In this document: piece by piece, positions 18,953 to 28,104 of the stretch | How positions within the stretch are numbered: position 1 is the stretch's first letter | Layout: the number at the start of each line of letters is the position of its first letter | Assembly (NCBI RefSeq): GCF_014334095.1 | Contig: NZ_CP060495.1 | Coordinates: 1,263,001 to 1,327,000, forward strand | Reading direction: 5' to 3' | Source of the DNA: Novosphingopyxis iocasae | GTDB taxonomy: Bacteria > Pseudomonadota > Alphaproteobacteria > Sphingomonadales > Sphingomonadaceae | Length of the DNA stretch: 64,000 nt | Notes under the pieces: model-generated | Told to the model about the DNA's origin: nothing | Database searches by the model: none | Seen by the model: the letters and a program-made list of their open reading frames with translations, nothing else | Translations under genes and position numbers: made by a program

Positions 18953-20084
18953 TATCCCAAAGTCGGTTCGCCTGATCTTCCAGCCAGAACGCCGCATCAT
19001 GGGCAGCATTCTCATCATGCAATGCGGCAATCGACGCCGGATCGAGCGCATCGGTCTGCGCCAGTGCTTCGGTCCAGGCCGGTATGGCCGCGGGCCATGT
19101 TTCGCGAAAAACGGCAGCGCCCAAACGCTCGAGCTCGCGAGCCTTCGCCCTCTGTTCGTCAAAATAGCGCCATTCGGGCACGCACAGGAACGGTTTCGCC
19201 GCTCTTGCGATTTCGTGCACGGTGTTGTCCCCTGCCGACGCAACCACCCGGTCGGCCGCTGAAAGATACTCGGTCAGATTGTCGATCCAGCCAAGTTCCA
19301 CCAGATTTCCGAAGTCGGTTTCGTGACCTTCGCGGTGGACTGGTCCGGCAATCAACCACAACGTATCGGGTTCCGCGCGCGCTGCGACGGTCAACGGCGC
19401 GTAGGGCGTTCCCGAACCGCCGCCACCGGCGATCACCAATGTTACCGGCCGATCCGGGTCCATTCCCAATTTTTCACGCGCGTCCTCTTTCGTAAGGATG
19501 GGATCGCGCGTGGTGCACAGCCCGCCGGTGTAGAACGTCCTTCTGCGCAGCGTGCCGGGATAGTCCGACTGCTCCAATCGCTCATCGAAGGGCGCAAGCA
19601 TGGCGACCGAAGCCTCATATCCTGCCAAATGGCCGGCGTCGCCGCGGTCTCCATGCATACGGATGGATACCGCAGGCACGCTCATGATCCGCGAAAGCAA
19701 CGCGATTTCGGCAGAAACGTCGATCAGGAACAATGCGGGATCATAGCGATGAAGGGTTTCAGCGATTCGGGCCATATGACCACGCATTTCTTCCACGCCC
19801 AACGGCACGCAATGCATGGTTGTGGGAGTAGGCTGATCGTGCAGAGCTGCGCTGCGCGACGGAGCGCCGATCATGTTCGGCAAGCCGACGATGTCCGCGT
19901 CCCGTGCCAACCCGTCAAATTGCGAAGGGTCAGCCGTCATGATCACCAATGGGCGCTCTGCGGGAAGGTGCTGCGCAATCGCCATGATCCGGTTGGCGTG
20001 TCCCCTGCCCTGATGATGAGCGAAGACGGCGATGGGACGGCGGTCGCTTGTCTGCTCGCGCCGGCGATTTTCGGTTTCCTGCAT
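18945..20084 (-). CDS. GT28/MurG-like glycosyltransferase
   Basis: The protein (379 residues from Met at 20084) begins with RPIAVFAHHQGRGHANRIMA, the His-x-x-x-Gly-x-Gly-His-x-x-R nucleotide-sugar transferase loop of MurG-like GT-B enzymes. The C-terminal half has VTLVIAGGGGSGTPYA and SAADRVVASAGDNTVHEIAR, the donor-binding part. In-frame Met codons at 20135 and 20186 are also open; 20084 is preferred because it leaves room for a promoter ahead of the divergent gene at 20218 and places the loop near the N-terminus. The sugar is unknown. The stop overlaps the GT2 gene by 8 bp. Confidence 0.8.
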   Translation of the reverse strand: MQETENRRREQTSDRRPIAVFAHHQGRGHANRIMAIAQHLPAERPLVIMTADPSQFDGLARDADIVGLPNMIGAPSRSAALHDQPTPTTMHCVPLGVEEMRGHMARIAETLHRYDPALFLIDVSAEIALLSRIMSVPAVSIRMHGDRGDAGHLAGYEASVAMLAPFDERLEQSDYPGTLRRRTFYTGGLCTTRDPILTKEDAREKLGMDPDRPVTLVIAGGGGSGTPYAPLTVAARAEPDTLWLIAGPVHREGHETDFGNLVELGWIDNLTEYLSAADRVVASAGDNTVHEIARAAKPFLCVPEWRYFDEQRAKARELERLGAAVFRETWPAAIPAWTEALAQTDALDPASIAALHDENAAHDAAFWLEDQANRLWDIS

Positions 20085-20217
20085 AAGCCTGCAGACGTTC
20101 GAAATGGCAGCACCGTTGCGCCGGCTAACATTCATCAGCTGCTTTACGATCCGCGTGAGGGCGACAGCCGGTTTGAGGTTTGGCATGGCCTGCAGCCGAG
20201 AACGAAAGGGGAATGAA

Positions 20218-20913
20218 TTGACGATCCGTCGCTTCCAGATTTACGGAGAACGGTGCAGCGGCACCAATGCCTTGATCCGCTTGGTGGAAACCAATTTCCC
20301 CGACCTTTGCTTCACTGAGGATTACGGCTTCAAACATTGGCTCGTGCCCGAACGGACCGACATTCCAAGCGATGTGGCCGTTATTGTAATTGCGCGGGAA
20401 GTGGGTGAGTGGCTGCGCAGCCTTTATCGCCAGCCATGGCATACCAGCCCTGAAATGCGCGCGCTCAGCTTCCCGGACTTCATTCGCGCGCCATGGGACA
20501 CGATCTGGGACACCGAGTTCTGGAACATCGATGAAAACCATCCCCTGCTCGGCACGCCTATCATGGAGGAGCGCTGCCCGGCGACCGGTGATCGGTTCGC
20601 CAACGCAGTCGTCATGCGCAATGCGAAGCTCGCCAACTGGACCGCGACGGCCGAACGCTCGGGCGCTGCGGTTTTCCTAACCCACGAACAGCTGGTGCAT
20701 GATCCCGCGAGCCTGGTTCGGCAGATCGAGACGATCACTGGATGTTCGCCGTGCGAAGAATTCGTGCCGGTTCGAAGCTACAAGGGGCAAGGCAACCGGG
20801 CCTTTCACGCACAAGGATATGAGCCCCTGACTGCGGAGGATCGAAACTTTGTGGCCGACCATATCGACACGTCATTGGAGGAGTTGTTCTCGGCAAGCGA
20901 GACGATCCGATGA
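20218..20913 (+). CDS. P-loop sulfotransferase-like protein, TTG start
   Basis: The 231-residue protein starts at a TTG with AAAGGGGA at good spacing upstream; no ATG in frame fits. Near the N-terminus is FQIYGERCSGTNALIRLVE, a P-loop-like turn resembling the PAPS loop of sulfotransferases, and the end has SYKGQGNRAF. Related small proteins with a GERxSGTN motif are usually annotated as sulfotransferase-like and occur beside glycosyltransferases. It could sulfate a product of the neighbouring glycosyltransferases. The family assignment rests on the P-loop only, so a nucleotide kinase-like role is possible. Confidence 0.6.
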   Translation: MTIRRFQIYGERCSGTNALIRLVETNFPDLCFTEDYGFKHWLVPERTDIPSDVAVIVIAREVGEWLRSLYRQPWHTSPEMRALSFPDFIRAPWDTIWDTEFWNIDENHPLLGTPIMEERCPATGDRFANAVVMRNAKLANWTATAERSGAAVFLTHEQLVHDPASLVRQIETITGCSPCEEFVPVRSYKGQGNRAFHAQGYEPLTAEDRNFVADHIDTSLEELFSASETIR

Positions 20914-21435
20914 TTCTCCTGAGGATATTTAGAGAAGGTATCGACCGGCCGGTGGAGTGATTTGCCGGGATGTGACCGACTTTTAAGTGCCCAACTTGAG
21001 CCACCTATAATCGGCCTACGATTTTATGGACTTAGCTCTTCTCAGCTTTCTTTCCGGATCATGGAGATCACTATCTTCGTGATGAAAACGAGATACTTCT
21101 TGTCCGGCACTAATCGACGCCTCGATAAGTATTTCTTCAGCTTCGACTTAGATTAGTGCTTATCTAAATTACATTGCGTAATACTGATGCGTCTCGAAGA
21201 TGCCGACTAAGTTTTATGTAACCGCACAATACGGACTTACACCCGCAAGGTATTTTATCAAGTTTTAATCTGTTTTGCCTCGCGTTTACTCCTGCACTAA
21301 ACCCATTTGCTTCAGCGAAGGATCTTCTTTACTTGATACGCATCAATCGGCGCCACACTACACCGCCAAGTTAAATTTGGCTTTTCTAGATATACGAAGA
21401 CCAAACCAACTTTCTAGCATTTATGGCTATTTGTT
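20914..21435. other. AT-rich gene-free stretch
   Basis: About 520 bases with clearly lower GC than either side, especially 21000-21430, rich in short A and T runs. No coding frame of any quality and no repeat, tRNA or integrase scar is visible. It marks the boundary between the glycoside locus and the esterase island. Confidence 0.6.
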
Positions 21436-22128
21436 TTAAACACTGGTGAGGTGACTGCTTTCTTCAAGCATTCTTTCGGTGACCTTAATTTTGTACCAAG
21501 ATAGTAGATCGAACGCCTCCTCGGCATGATCTTCATTTCCGGTGATCACCCATTCCAGCACCAATCCCCGCATCGCCGCTTGGTGCAGGCGGTTCATTGT
21601 ATCGATCAGCTTATCTGATGTGATGCCTGCACGGCGAGCGAGCTTTTTCGCTTTAACCGCCTGGAACCGATCGAGCTTGGCCAAGGTGCGGGAGAGATCG
21701 GTAATTTGCGGGTCACTGCGCGAACCGATCATGATTTCCATGATGGCAATGGACTCCGGCTCGCGAATGTTGGCCCACGCCGCATCAGTCAACGCAATGA
21801 AGCGATCCACGCCTTCCTTTGCGTTGCCGAGGGCCGCTTTGCGCTTGGCTGTCAGGCGCCGGATAGATTCGCGGGCCACAGCCTCCAGCAGTTCGGGTTT
21901 GCCCGGAAAATGATGCAACAATCCGCCCCGGCTTATTTTCGCAAGCTCCGCCACGTGGATCATCGTAGTGGCCGCATAACCCTCCTCGGCCAGGCAGTGG
22001 ATCGCTGCATCAACGGCGCGCCGACGAGACTCTTCGCGCCGCTCAGCTTGGGAACGCCGTTGACGTGGTTTGATACTACCATCGCCCGCCGATGCGGCGC
22101 GCTTGTCGGGAGGCGATTGCTTGGTCAT
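21436..22128 (-). CDS. TetR family transcriptional regulator
   Basis: The protein (230 residues) has the N-terminal helix-turn-helix of TetR regulators: ESRRRAVDAAIHCLAEEGYA, ATTMIHVAELAKISRGGLLH and HHFPGKPELLEAVA, preceded by an Arg-rich tail. The C-terminal ligand domain is not assignable. Met at 22128 (MTKQSPPDKR) was chosen over the frame's first Met at 22164. The gene lies 66 bp downstream of the TonB receptor stop on the same strand, so it is probably the last gene of that operon and may repress the island, with the ligand a pathway substrate (inference). Confidence 0.9.
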   Translation of the reverse strand: MTKQSPPDKRAASAGDGSIKPRQRRSQAERREESRRRAVDAAIHCLAEEGYAATTMIHVAELAKISRGGLLHHFPGKPELLEAVARESIRRLTAKRKAALGNAKEGVDRFIALTDAAWANIREPESIAIMEIMIGSRSDPQITDLSRTLAKLDRFQAVKAKKLARRAGITSDKLIDTMNRLHQAAMRGLVLEWVITGNEDHAEEAFDLLSWYKIKVTERMLEESSHLTSV

Positions 22129-22194
22129 TCGCGGTCTTTCGCACAGGCTGCGGTTCGCCGCCAAGTTGCAAAATAGTGGGTCTCGACGCGGCCT

Positions 22195-25170
22195 TTAAAA
22201 CCGCGCCGTCGCTCCTACAAAAAAACGCCGCCCGATAACGTCATACGTAGATGTTGGCGTTACCGAATTGCCGCCGAATTCCGGCGGTTGGCGATCGGCA
22301 AGATTGGTAATGCCGCCACGCAGTTCGAAATCATCGTTGACCGCCAAGCGCCCGATGAGGTCAAAATAGCTGATCGCCGGCACCCCTTCGGCGTCCGTAT
22401 TGGGATCGGTGACGATGATGGAGTTATCCTGCTGACCGATATAGCGCCAGCGCAACGATAGTGACCCCAGTTCGCCGCCGACACCCAATGTCGTGACGTG
22501 TTTCCACGCAGGATGCGTGCTCGAGAACCCGTCAATCTGGGCATTGCCTACAGTGCCCGCATAATCGCGTACCGGTTCCGAATCGACGGACTGGATTTTG
22601 TAGTCGATCACGTAAGTCACTGCGCTTTTTAGGAAGAGACGACCGACGTTTGCGACATCCAGCGATGCGTCGATCTGAAAATCGATACCGGACGTCTGAT
22701 ATTGCGCCAGGTTGAAGAGCGGCTCCTGGATATTCGCAAGAAGGCCCGAGGCATCCCGTTCGATCAGCTGGCAAGCGAAGTTCTGCGGATCGTAATCAGG
22801 GTTCTGCCCGCCGAAATTATAGCATTGGTTGAGCGCGATCGGGCTGGTCACATAGCCGATCGCATCGTCTACCTTGATATTATAGTAATCGACCGACAGC
22901 GAAAAACCGTCCAGCACGCTGTCCATGAACAGCGGCTGCAGTACGGCGCCGATGGTGTAGCTGTCCGCGGTTTCTTCCTGCAAATCGGGATTGCCGATCC
23001 GGAAGGCAGCGTTGGCCGATCCGGAATAAGTATAACCATCGACCAGCGAAACCGGCACGCCCTGCGCAATGCATAGGGCACGTACCTGATCGCGCGAAAC
23101 ACCCTCGATGCGCCCGTTGCGAGCATCGCCAGTGACATCGCAAGGATCGCCTCCGCCGCTCGCCGCACGACCGATAATGCCAATGGCACCCTCTCTCGGC
23201 GCGAAAAGATTGCCGAGGCTGGGCGCGCGAATGGCGCGCGAATATCCACCGCGGATGGTCAGGCCGCGCATCGGCGTCCAGTTCGCGCCGGCTTTGTATG
23301 TATGAACCCCGCCGATCCGATCATAATCGGAATAGCGATAGGCCAGATCAAACTCGAGCCCGCGCAGGACCGGTAACAAAATTTCGCCGTAGATTTCGGA
23401 CACCGCGATGTCGCCGCCCGACGACGATTGGCCGGACGTGCCCAGCACCTCAGGAGCGGTGGTGACGCCCGGCGTTCCGGTCGGCTGGGGGCTCAGGCGC
23501 GGATCGATCGCGGCATCGTAGCTGTTGCGCCGGTACTCCGCACCAACGGCGAAACCCGCCGTTCCGCCCGGAAGCTCAAACATCTGGCCGTTCAGATTAC
23601 CCTGCACCACCGTCTGTTCGAAGGTAAAACGGTTGGCAGTATCGATGGTCAGAAATTCCGAGCAGGATTGGGAAGCAGGTGCAAAACCGAACGGATCATA
23701 GCCCCCTTCGCACAGGCTTGCGCCGCCGTCCGCCGCGCTGACGACCTGATTGAAACGGCTGCGGCTTATCTGGTTGAAGGTTCGCGAATCCTGCGTTGTC
23801 TTTCCGTGACTAACATACACATCGAAGCCAAAGGACGATCCCAGCTGCCCTTTAAGGCCGCCCAGCGCCTGATAGACGTCATATTGCTCCTCAACCCGCA
23901 AGCGGCCGATACGCGTTCCCGTGAAATAGTAAGAAAAAGGTGCGGTCGGGACCGGCCGTGCATTCAGCAATATCCGGAGATCGGGCGTAATGAACGGGTT
24001 GCTGACGGGGATCTGGATGGGATCCACCACCGATTGTAGCACGCCGGACGCAGACGTCTGATCGACGGTGTAATTGGCATAGTTCAACTGCGCATAAGCG
24101 GTGATATCGGATGTGATATCGAACTCGCCGCGGCCGAAACCGGTATAGCGCTCGATTGGCAGTTGGACGGTGGAATCGTAAAGGCTGCGCTGACGAATAA
24201 CGCCTTCTGCTACAATATAGCCGGTCCCCTGCGTATTGCGCAGATTGAGGGCACCGTTGCGGCCAATAATCGTGCCGTCGGCATTGATGTTGTAGCTGCT
24301 CGAAACACCGGGAATGCTGGTGCCATAGGTGTTGGCGAACAGATTGCGGAATGCCGCGACATTTTGCGGCCTTCCGAAGCCGAAGGGATTACGACCGGAC
24401 TGAATGATCAGACCACTGGTGGGCGATGACGTACCATCCTGGTTGTCAAAGAAGGCGCGAGCGTTCTGAGAAGCGGTGTCGCGTTCTAGATAGGATCCCG
24501 AAAGGAAAATTCGGCCGCGCTGATCTGCGAAGTCCCCTCCCCAGGTCAGCGATCCGCTATAGGTGGCGGCATCGCCGAGCTCGGAAATGCCTGCGCTGCC
24601 TTCCAGTTCGAACCCGCGGAAACGGTTGTTGAACTTGAAGTTCACTACCCCGGCAATCGCATCCGATCCGTAGACGGCGGAGGCGCCCCCAGTGATTACC
24701 TCGACCGTCGAGATCAGCGCAGAGGAGATCGTGTTGAGATCGACCGCGCCGGATGTGTCGGAAGGTTGCAGTCTGCGCCCGTCGAACAGCACCAGCGTCC
24801 GCTCGGCCCCCAGACCGCGTAGATTGGCATTGGCCCGCCCGCCCGAGCCCCCGGTGATGGCCGAGGTTTGAGAGCCTTGCGTGGCCTGGAATTGTGGAAG
24901 AGCGTTCAGCGACTGCTCTATTGTGGCCGGCCCGGAATCCTGGATGAAGTCCTGATCGATCGTCGTAATAGGGCTTTCGGCGGTAAAGTCCCGCCGCACG
25001 ATGCGCGATCCGGTGACCACGATGGGCTCGGCCACGGGCGCAGGATTGCGATCCTCAAGGCCCAGTTCGTTGCTTTCGTTCGTGGGGGTTACCTGCTGCG
25101 CCAAAGCGGGGTTTGCCATCCCGGCCAGGCACACGCCGCACAGTGCGGCGATGCGTACATGCCTCATCAT
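22195..25170 (-). CDS. TonB-dependent outer-membrane receptor
   Basis: The protein (about 991 residues) has a signal peptide (MMRHVRIAALCGVCLAGMAN then PALAQQ), a TonB box-like segment (AEPIVVTGSRIVRRDFTAES), a plug with LRGLGAERTLVLFDGRRLQP and GASAVYGSDAIAGVVNFKF, and a barrel ending in FVGATARF. This plug type is common in sphingomonad receptors for sugars, polyketides and xenobiotics. GGGAGAG ends a few bases before the tandem ATGs at 25170 and 25167, which favours these over the frame's first Met at 25263. It follows the aldolase gene by about 200 bp on the same strand, so it belongs to the esterase island and probably imports the island's substrate. Confidence 0.94.
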   Translation of the reverse strand: MMRHVRIAALCGVCLAGMANPALAQQVTPTNESNELGLEDRNPAPVAEPIVVTGSRIVRRDFTAESPITTIDQDFIQDSGPATIEQSLNALPQFQATQGSQTSAITGGSGGRANANLRGLGAERTLVLFDGRRLQPSDTSGAVDLNTISSALISTVEVITGGASAVYGSDAIAGVVNFKFNNRFRGFELEGSAGISELGDAATYSGSLTWGGDFADQRGRIFLSGSYLERDTASQNARAFFDNQDGTSSPTSGLIIQSGRNPFGFGRPQNVAAFRNLFANTYGTSIPGVSSSYNINADGTIIGRNGALNLRNTQGTGYIVAEGVIRQRSLYDSTVQLPIERYTGFGRGEFDITSDITAYAQLNYANYTVDQTSASGVLQSVVDPIQIPVSNPFITPDLRILLNARPVPTAPFSYYFTGTRIGRLRVEEQYDVYQALGGLKGQLGSSFGFDVYVSHGKTTQDSRTFNQISRSRFNQVVSAADGGASLCEGGYDPFGFAPASQSCSEFLTIDTANRFTFEQTVVQGNLNGQMFELPGGTAGFAVGAEYRRNSYDAAIDPRLSPQPTGTPGVTTAPEVLGTSGQSSSGGDIAVSEIYGEILLPVLRGLEFDLAYRYSDYDRIGGVHTYKAGANWTPMRGLTIRGGYSRAIRAPSLGNLFAPREGAIGIIGRAASGGGDPCDVTGDARNGRIEGVSRDQVRALCIAQGVPVSLVDGYTYSGSANAAFRIGNPDLQEETADSYTIGAVLQPLFMDSVLDGFSLSVDYYNIKVDDAIGYVTSPIALNQCYNFGGQNPDYDPQNFACQLIERDASGLLANIQEPLFNLAQYQTSGIDFQIDASLDVANVGRLFLKSAVTYVIDYKIQSVDSEPVRDYAGTVGNAQIDGFSSTHPAWKHVTTLGVGGELGSLSLRWRYIGQQDNSIIVTDPNTDAEGVPAISYFDLIGRLAVNDDFELRGGITNLADRQPPEFGGNSVTPTSTYDVIGRRFFVGATARF

Positions 25171-25378
25171 CACTCTCCCATGTTTGGAACCTGCTTTTTG
25201 CAGTGTTCCCGCCGACTTGCGGCGTTCGACCAGCACGATGCGGCCATTGATATAAACAGTCAAGTATGTTTGTAACTTATACGGCTAGCTGATTGACGCT
25301 TCTGAATTTGCTCAATTTTTTCCAACGATTGACGGACCAGTGCGGACGGAAAAACCGCGATGGAAGCCACACCCATGT

Positions 25379-26566
25379 TCATTCCACGGAATAATTGGGT
25401 AGGGCTGACAGCGCGCTCATCCTGACGCCCCGCGCCCAACCGGCACGGCCGACCACGAACTGCTCTTCCGGATCGTCGGTAACCGGAAGCCCGGACGCTG
25501 CGAACGCGCTTCGGATACGGCGGCGCGCCTGCGCATCGAGGACGGGTACCGCCCCCGCCGGTGCATGCGGGTCAGGTGGAAGCAGGCCACCATTTCCTCC
25601 GCTGAGCCACGAATAATAGCGCATATGCGCCCAAGGATGCGCGCCCTTGCGTATGACGTGAGCTTGGATGGCGAAGAACCGGTCCAGAACCGGTTGTAAC
25701 TGCCGCGCCGTACGATCGAGTTTTCTGAAATCCGATAGTAGCGAGGCCTGCAGCAGCTCGCTCCCCAGGGGAAGCGCAGGCGTTTGCACCGCCTCCGCAT
25801 TCCACTGCCCGCTCCAGCCGATCTCGATATGTCTTGCGAGAAGCGGGAGGAAATCGAGATTGACCGGCCCCATGGAAAGCCGATCGCCAAGGCGCGCGCA
25901 AAGCTGCATCGTAGACAGGAGAGACACGGGCTGGGAAATCTTCATCGACGTCACATTCGGCAGATCCGCAAGCCGGTCGTAGACATCCAGTGGCTGGCCC
26001 GCGGGGCCGAGGTGAGGGAAATTCCTGCCCTCGCCCAGCGCGGCGTACAGCATGATCGGTAGCCCGGTGGCCGTGATCCGATCCTTCATGGAAGTATGGA
26101 GATCGTGCGCATCAATGTCCGGGGGATGGCGCGGTGCAAGCAGGACCAACTCGACCCCGAGCTTTTCCAGCGCCGCGATCAACGCCCGGTCATCCGCCGC
26201 GCGCGTGTTAAAGACTATGCCGTGAACCGGAAGGCGCCCGGCCGCTTCGTCGATGATAATCCGATGGAATTGTTCCCACCGTGGATCACCCGGAACGGTC
26301 CAGTTGACCATCGGCAGGGTGCCGCTGAAGCCGTGGGCTATCGCTTGATTGACGTCGCGGCGGATCGCCTCTTCATCCAGCGTTTGAAAATCCTCTAGGA
26401 AGCTGGGGAGAAAGAGGTTCATGAGGCCGCGAAGATTCCGTTCGCACCATTCGCGCTGGACGGTCGAGCGGTCGGGACGCAAACGCTCCGCCGTCGGGGC
26501 GAACACCGAGAGAGAGGCGGTTTCTCGAGCGGCGGGACCGCCGGACGTCAGGTCGGGCCGCGCCAT
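25379..26566 (-). CDS. dihydrodipicolinate synthase/N-acetylneuraminate lyase family protein (atypical)
   Basis: The 395-residue protein has a class I aldolase barrel from about residue 50: LFLPSFLEDFQTLDEEAIRR (barrel entry), LPIMLYA with Tyr174, and VTSMKIS with Lys209, the presumed Schiff-base lysine. The usual carboxylate-binding motif G-T-T-G-E is missing; the equivalent place reads FSGTLPMVNW (residues 80-89). A 48-residue N-terminal extension precedes the barrel. The ATG overlaps the MmgE/PrpD stop (TGATG), showing coupling. It would cleave or form a carbon bond of a 2-oxo-acid-like substrate in the cytoplasm, but the altered motif argues for an unusual substrate. Confidence 0.78.
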   Translation of the reverse strand: MARPDLTSGGPAARETASLSVFAPTAERLRPDRSTVQREWCERNLRGLMNLFLPSFLEDFQTLDEEAIRRDVNQAIAHGFSGTLPMVNWTVPGDPRWEQFHRIIIDEAAGRLPVHGIVFNTRAADDRALIAALEKLGVELVLLAPRHPPDIDAHDLHTSMKDRITATGLPIMLYAALGEGRNFPHLGPAGQPLDVYDRLADLPNVTSMKISQPVSLLSTMQLCARLGDRLSMGPVNLDFLPLLARHIEIGWSGQWNAEAVQTPALPLGSELLQASLLSDFRKLDRTARQLQPVLDRFFAIQAHVIRKGAHPWAHMRYYSWLSGGNGGLLPPDPHAPAGAVPVLDAQARRRIRSAFAASGLPVTDDPEEQFVVGRAGWARGVRMSALSALPNYSVE

Positions 26567-28104
26567 CAGCTCGTCTGAAAGCGCATGAGGGCCACCAAGG
26601 GCTCAATCGATGACGCGTTGTCGAGCGATGCGCATAGCGCAATCAATCGTTTGGCCCGGTCTTTCCCCAGAACCGGCACCACCAGCTCACGCGCCTTCTG
26701 CTCGACCTCGTCCGTCTGCAAGGGATGCGTGGGAAAGCCCGGCACAAATGGCACGAACCGCTGATGCGTCTTTACGTCCTTGGTGGTCAGGGTCACACGA
26801 GCGCTTTCGGTGCGGGCCTCCCCCTCCCCCGTTTCGAGTGTCGGATCGGCTACCACCTCCACCTTCGTCGCAAGCGCTTTCGCCCGCCTATCCGTGTTCA
26901 TCCGATCGAGCGATTGCGCGTCCACGAAGTCCAGCCGCCCGTCGATCATGATGATCGCGGCGAGATAGGGGATGTTGAGCGCGGGCATGTTGGCGCTGCG
27001 GAACGTGTCCGCCGACCCCGGCATCTCCACCCGGATGGCGGCGACCTCCTGCGTTCCGATCTCGCGCCGCAGATCGAGCAGCGCGCGGACAGCAGGTTGA
27101 GTGGGGCCGCCCACCGGATAGCGCTTCATCGCAGCATGGCTCATCTCGAACGTTTCGCCAAGGCCTTCGATCAAGATGGAGGGATCTGCGCCCTCCCCGC
27201 TCAGCGCTGGCCAGCGGAACCAGCCCTTGGGCGCATCCAGACTATCGGGAACGCCGGTGAACCCCATGGATGCCATGAGCGCGGCCTGCAGCCCATTGCG
27301 CGCGCCCATTCCTGCAAAAACGAACGCCTTTTCGATATGCTGGACGTCCAGCATCCATTGCCATGAGCCCGATGCCTGCTGAGCGCAGTAAGCCAGCATA
27401 TGATTGACCTGCCGCTCATCGAGCCCCAGCAGTGCCGCGCTCGCGGCGCCAGTTCCGAACACTGGGCCGATACCGTGATTGGCCAGACCCGCCTTCCAGA
27501 GATTGCGCGTCCCGATGGCTTTGGGCATGCGGCCCGCCAGTTCGTAACCGGCTACCAGCGCGCTGACCAAATCATGGCCGGAGCGACGGTGCTTGTGCGC
27601 CAACGCGATCCCTGCACTGACGATTGCCGGGCCGGGTTGCACATATGCGGACGGAATGAAGTCGTTAATCTCCGCGGCATGCGCGGTCATCGCCGAAGCG
27701 AAGGTCGCATCGATCAGGCTTGCGCGATGCATGGAGCCCAGGATCGGGCTCTCCAGTCCGCCGCTCAGCGTCACCGCGTATAGCCGCCCGTGCCGCGCCG
27801 CTTCCAGCGAGCTGCAGGCGATGATCGAAGCAAGCGTGTCCAGAATATGTAAGCGCGCACGCTCACGGATGGCGGAGGGCACGGCAGCGCTGGTGGCTCC
27901 GGCGATATAACGCGTGATCGCGGGCATGACGGCGATCCAGTCGCCGCCGTCGCTTTCCTCATCATTTCCGGCGCTGGCCTGCGCCGGTTTCAGCGACGTA
28001 GCGCCGAGCGCAGCCAGCACCCCTCCCCCCACGAGCGCGGAGCGACGACTGATGTTCGTGAGGGCACGCTCTGCCTCGAGAACGGGCGCGCCCTTCTGCG
28101 TCAT
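26566..28104 (-). CDS. MmgE/PrpD family protein with Tat signal peptide
   Basis: The 512-residue protein belongs to the MmgE/PrpD family (2-methylcitrate dehydratase and relatives, iron-free dehydratases or isomerases of tricarboxylic acids). Family features are ERARLHILDTLASIIAC, HAAEINDFIPSAYVQPGPAI, ALVAGYELAGRMPKAIG and MKRYPVGGPTQPAVRALLDL. Unlike cytoplasmic PrpD, it has a twin-arginine signal: ISRRSALVGGGVLAALGATS (residues 18-37) followed by AQASA. That predicts a folded periplasmic enzyme. It is coupled at both ends (4-bp overlap with the esterase, 1-bp with the aldolase). The substrate is unknown. Confidence 0.85.
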   Translation of the reverse strand: MTQKGAPVLEAERALTNISRRSALVGGGVLAALGATSLKPAQASAGNDEESDGGDWIAVMPAITRYIAGATSAAVPSAIRERARLHILDTLASIIACSSLEAARHGRLYAVTLSGGLESPILGSMHRASLIDATFASAMTAHAAEINDFIPSAYVQPGPAIVSAGIALAHKHRRSGHDLVSALVAGYELAGRMPKAIGTRNLWKAGLANHGIGPVFGTGAASAALLGLDERQVNHMLAYCAQQASGSWQWMLDVQHIEKAFVFAGMGARNGLQAALMASMGFTGVPDSLDAPKGWFRWPALSGEGADPSILIEGLGETFEMSHAAMKRYPVGGPTQPAVRALLDLRREIGTQEVAAIRVEMPGSADTFRSANMPALNIPYLAAIIMIDGRLDFVDAQSLDRMNTDRRAKALATKVEVVADPTLETGEGEARTESARVTLTTKDVKTHQRFVPFVPGFPTHPLQTDEVEQKARELVVPVLGKDRAKRLIALCASLDNASSIEPLVALMRFQTS

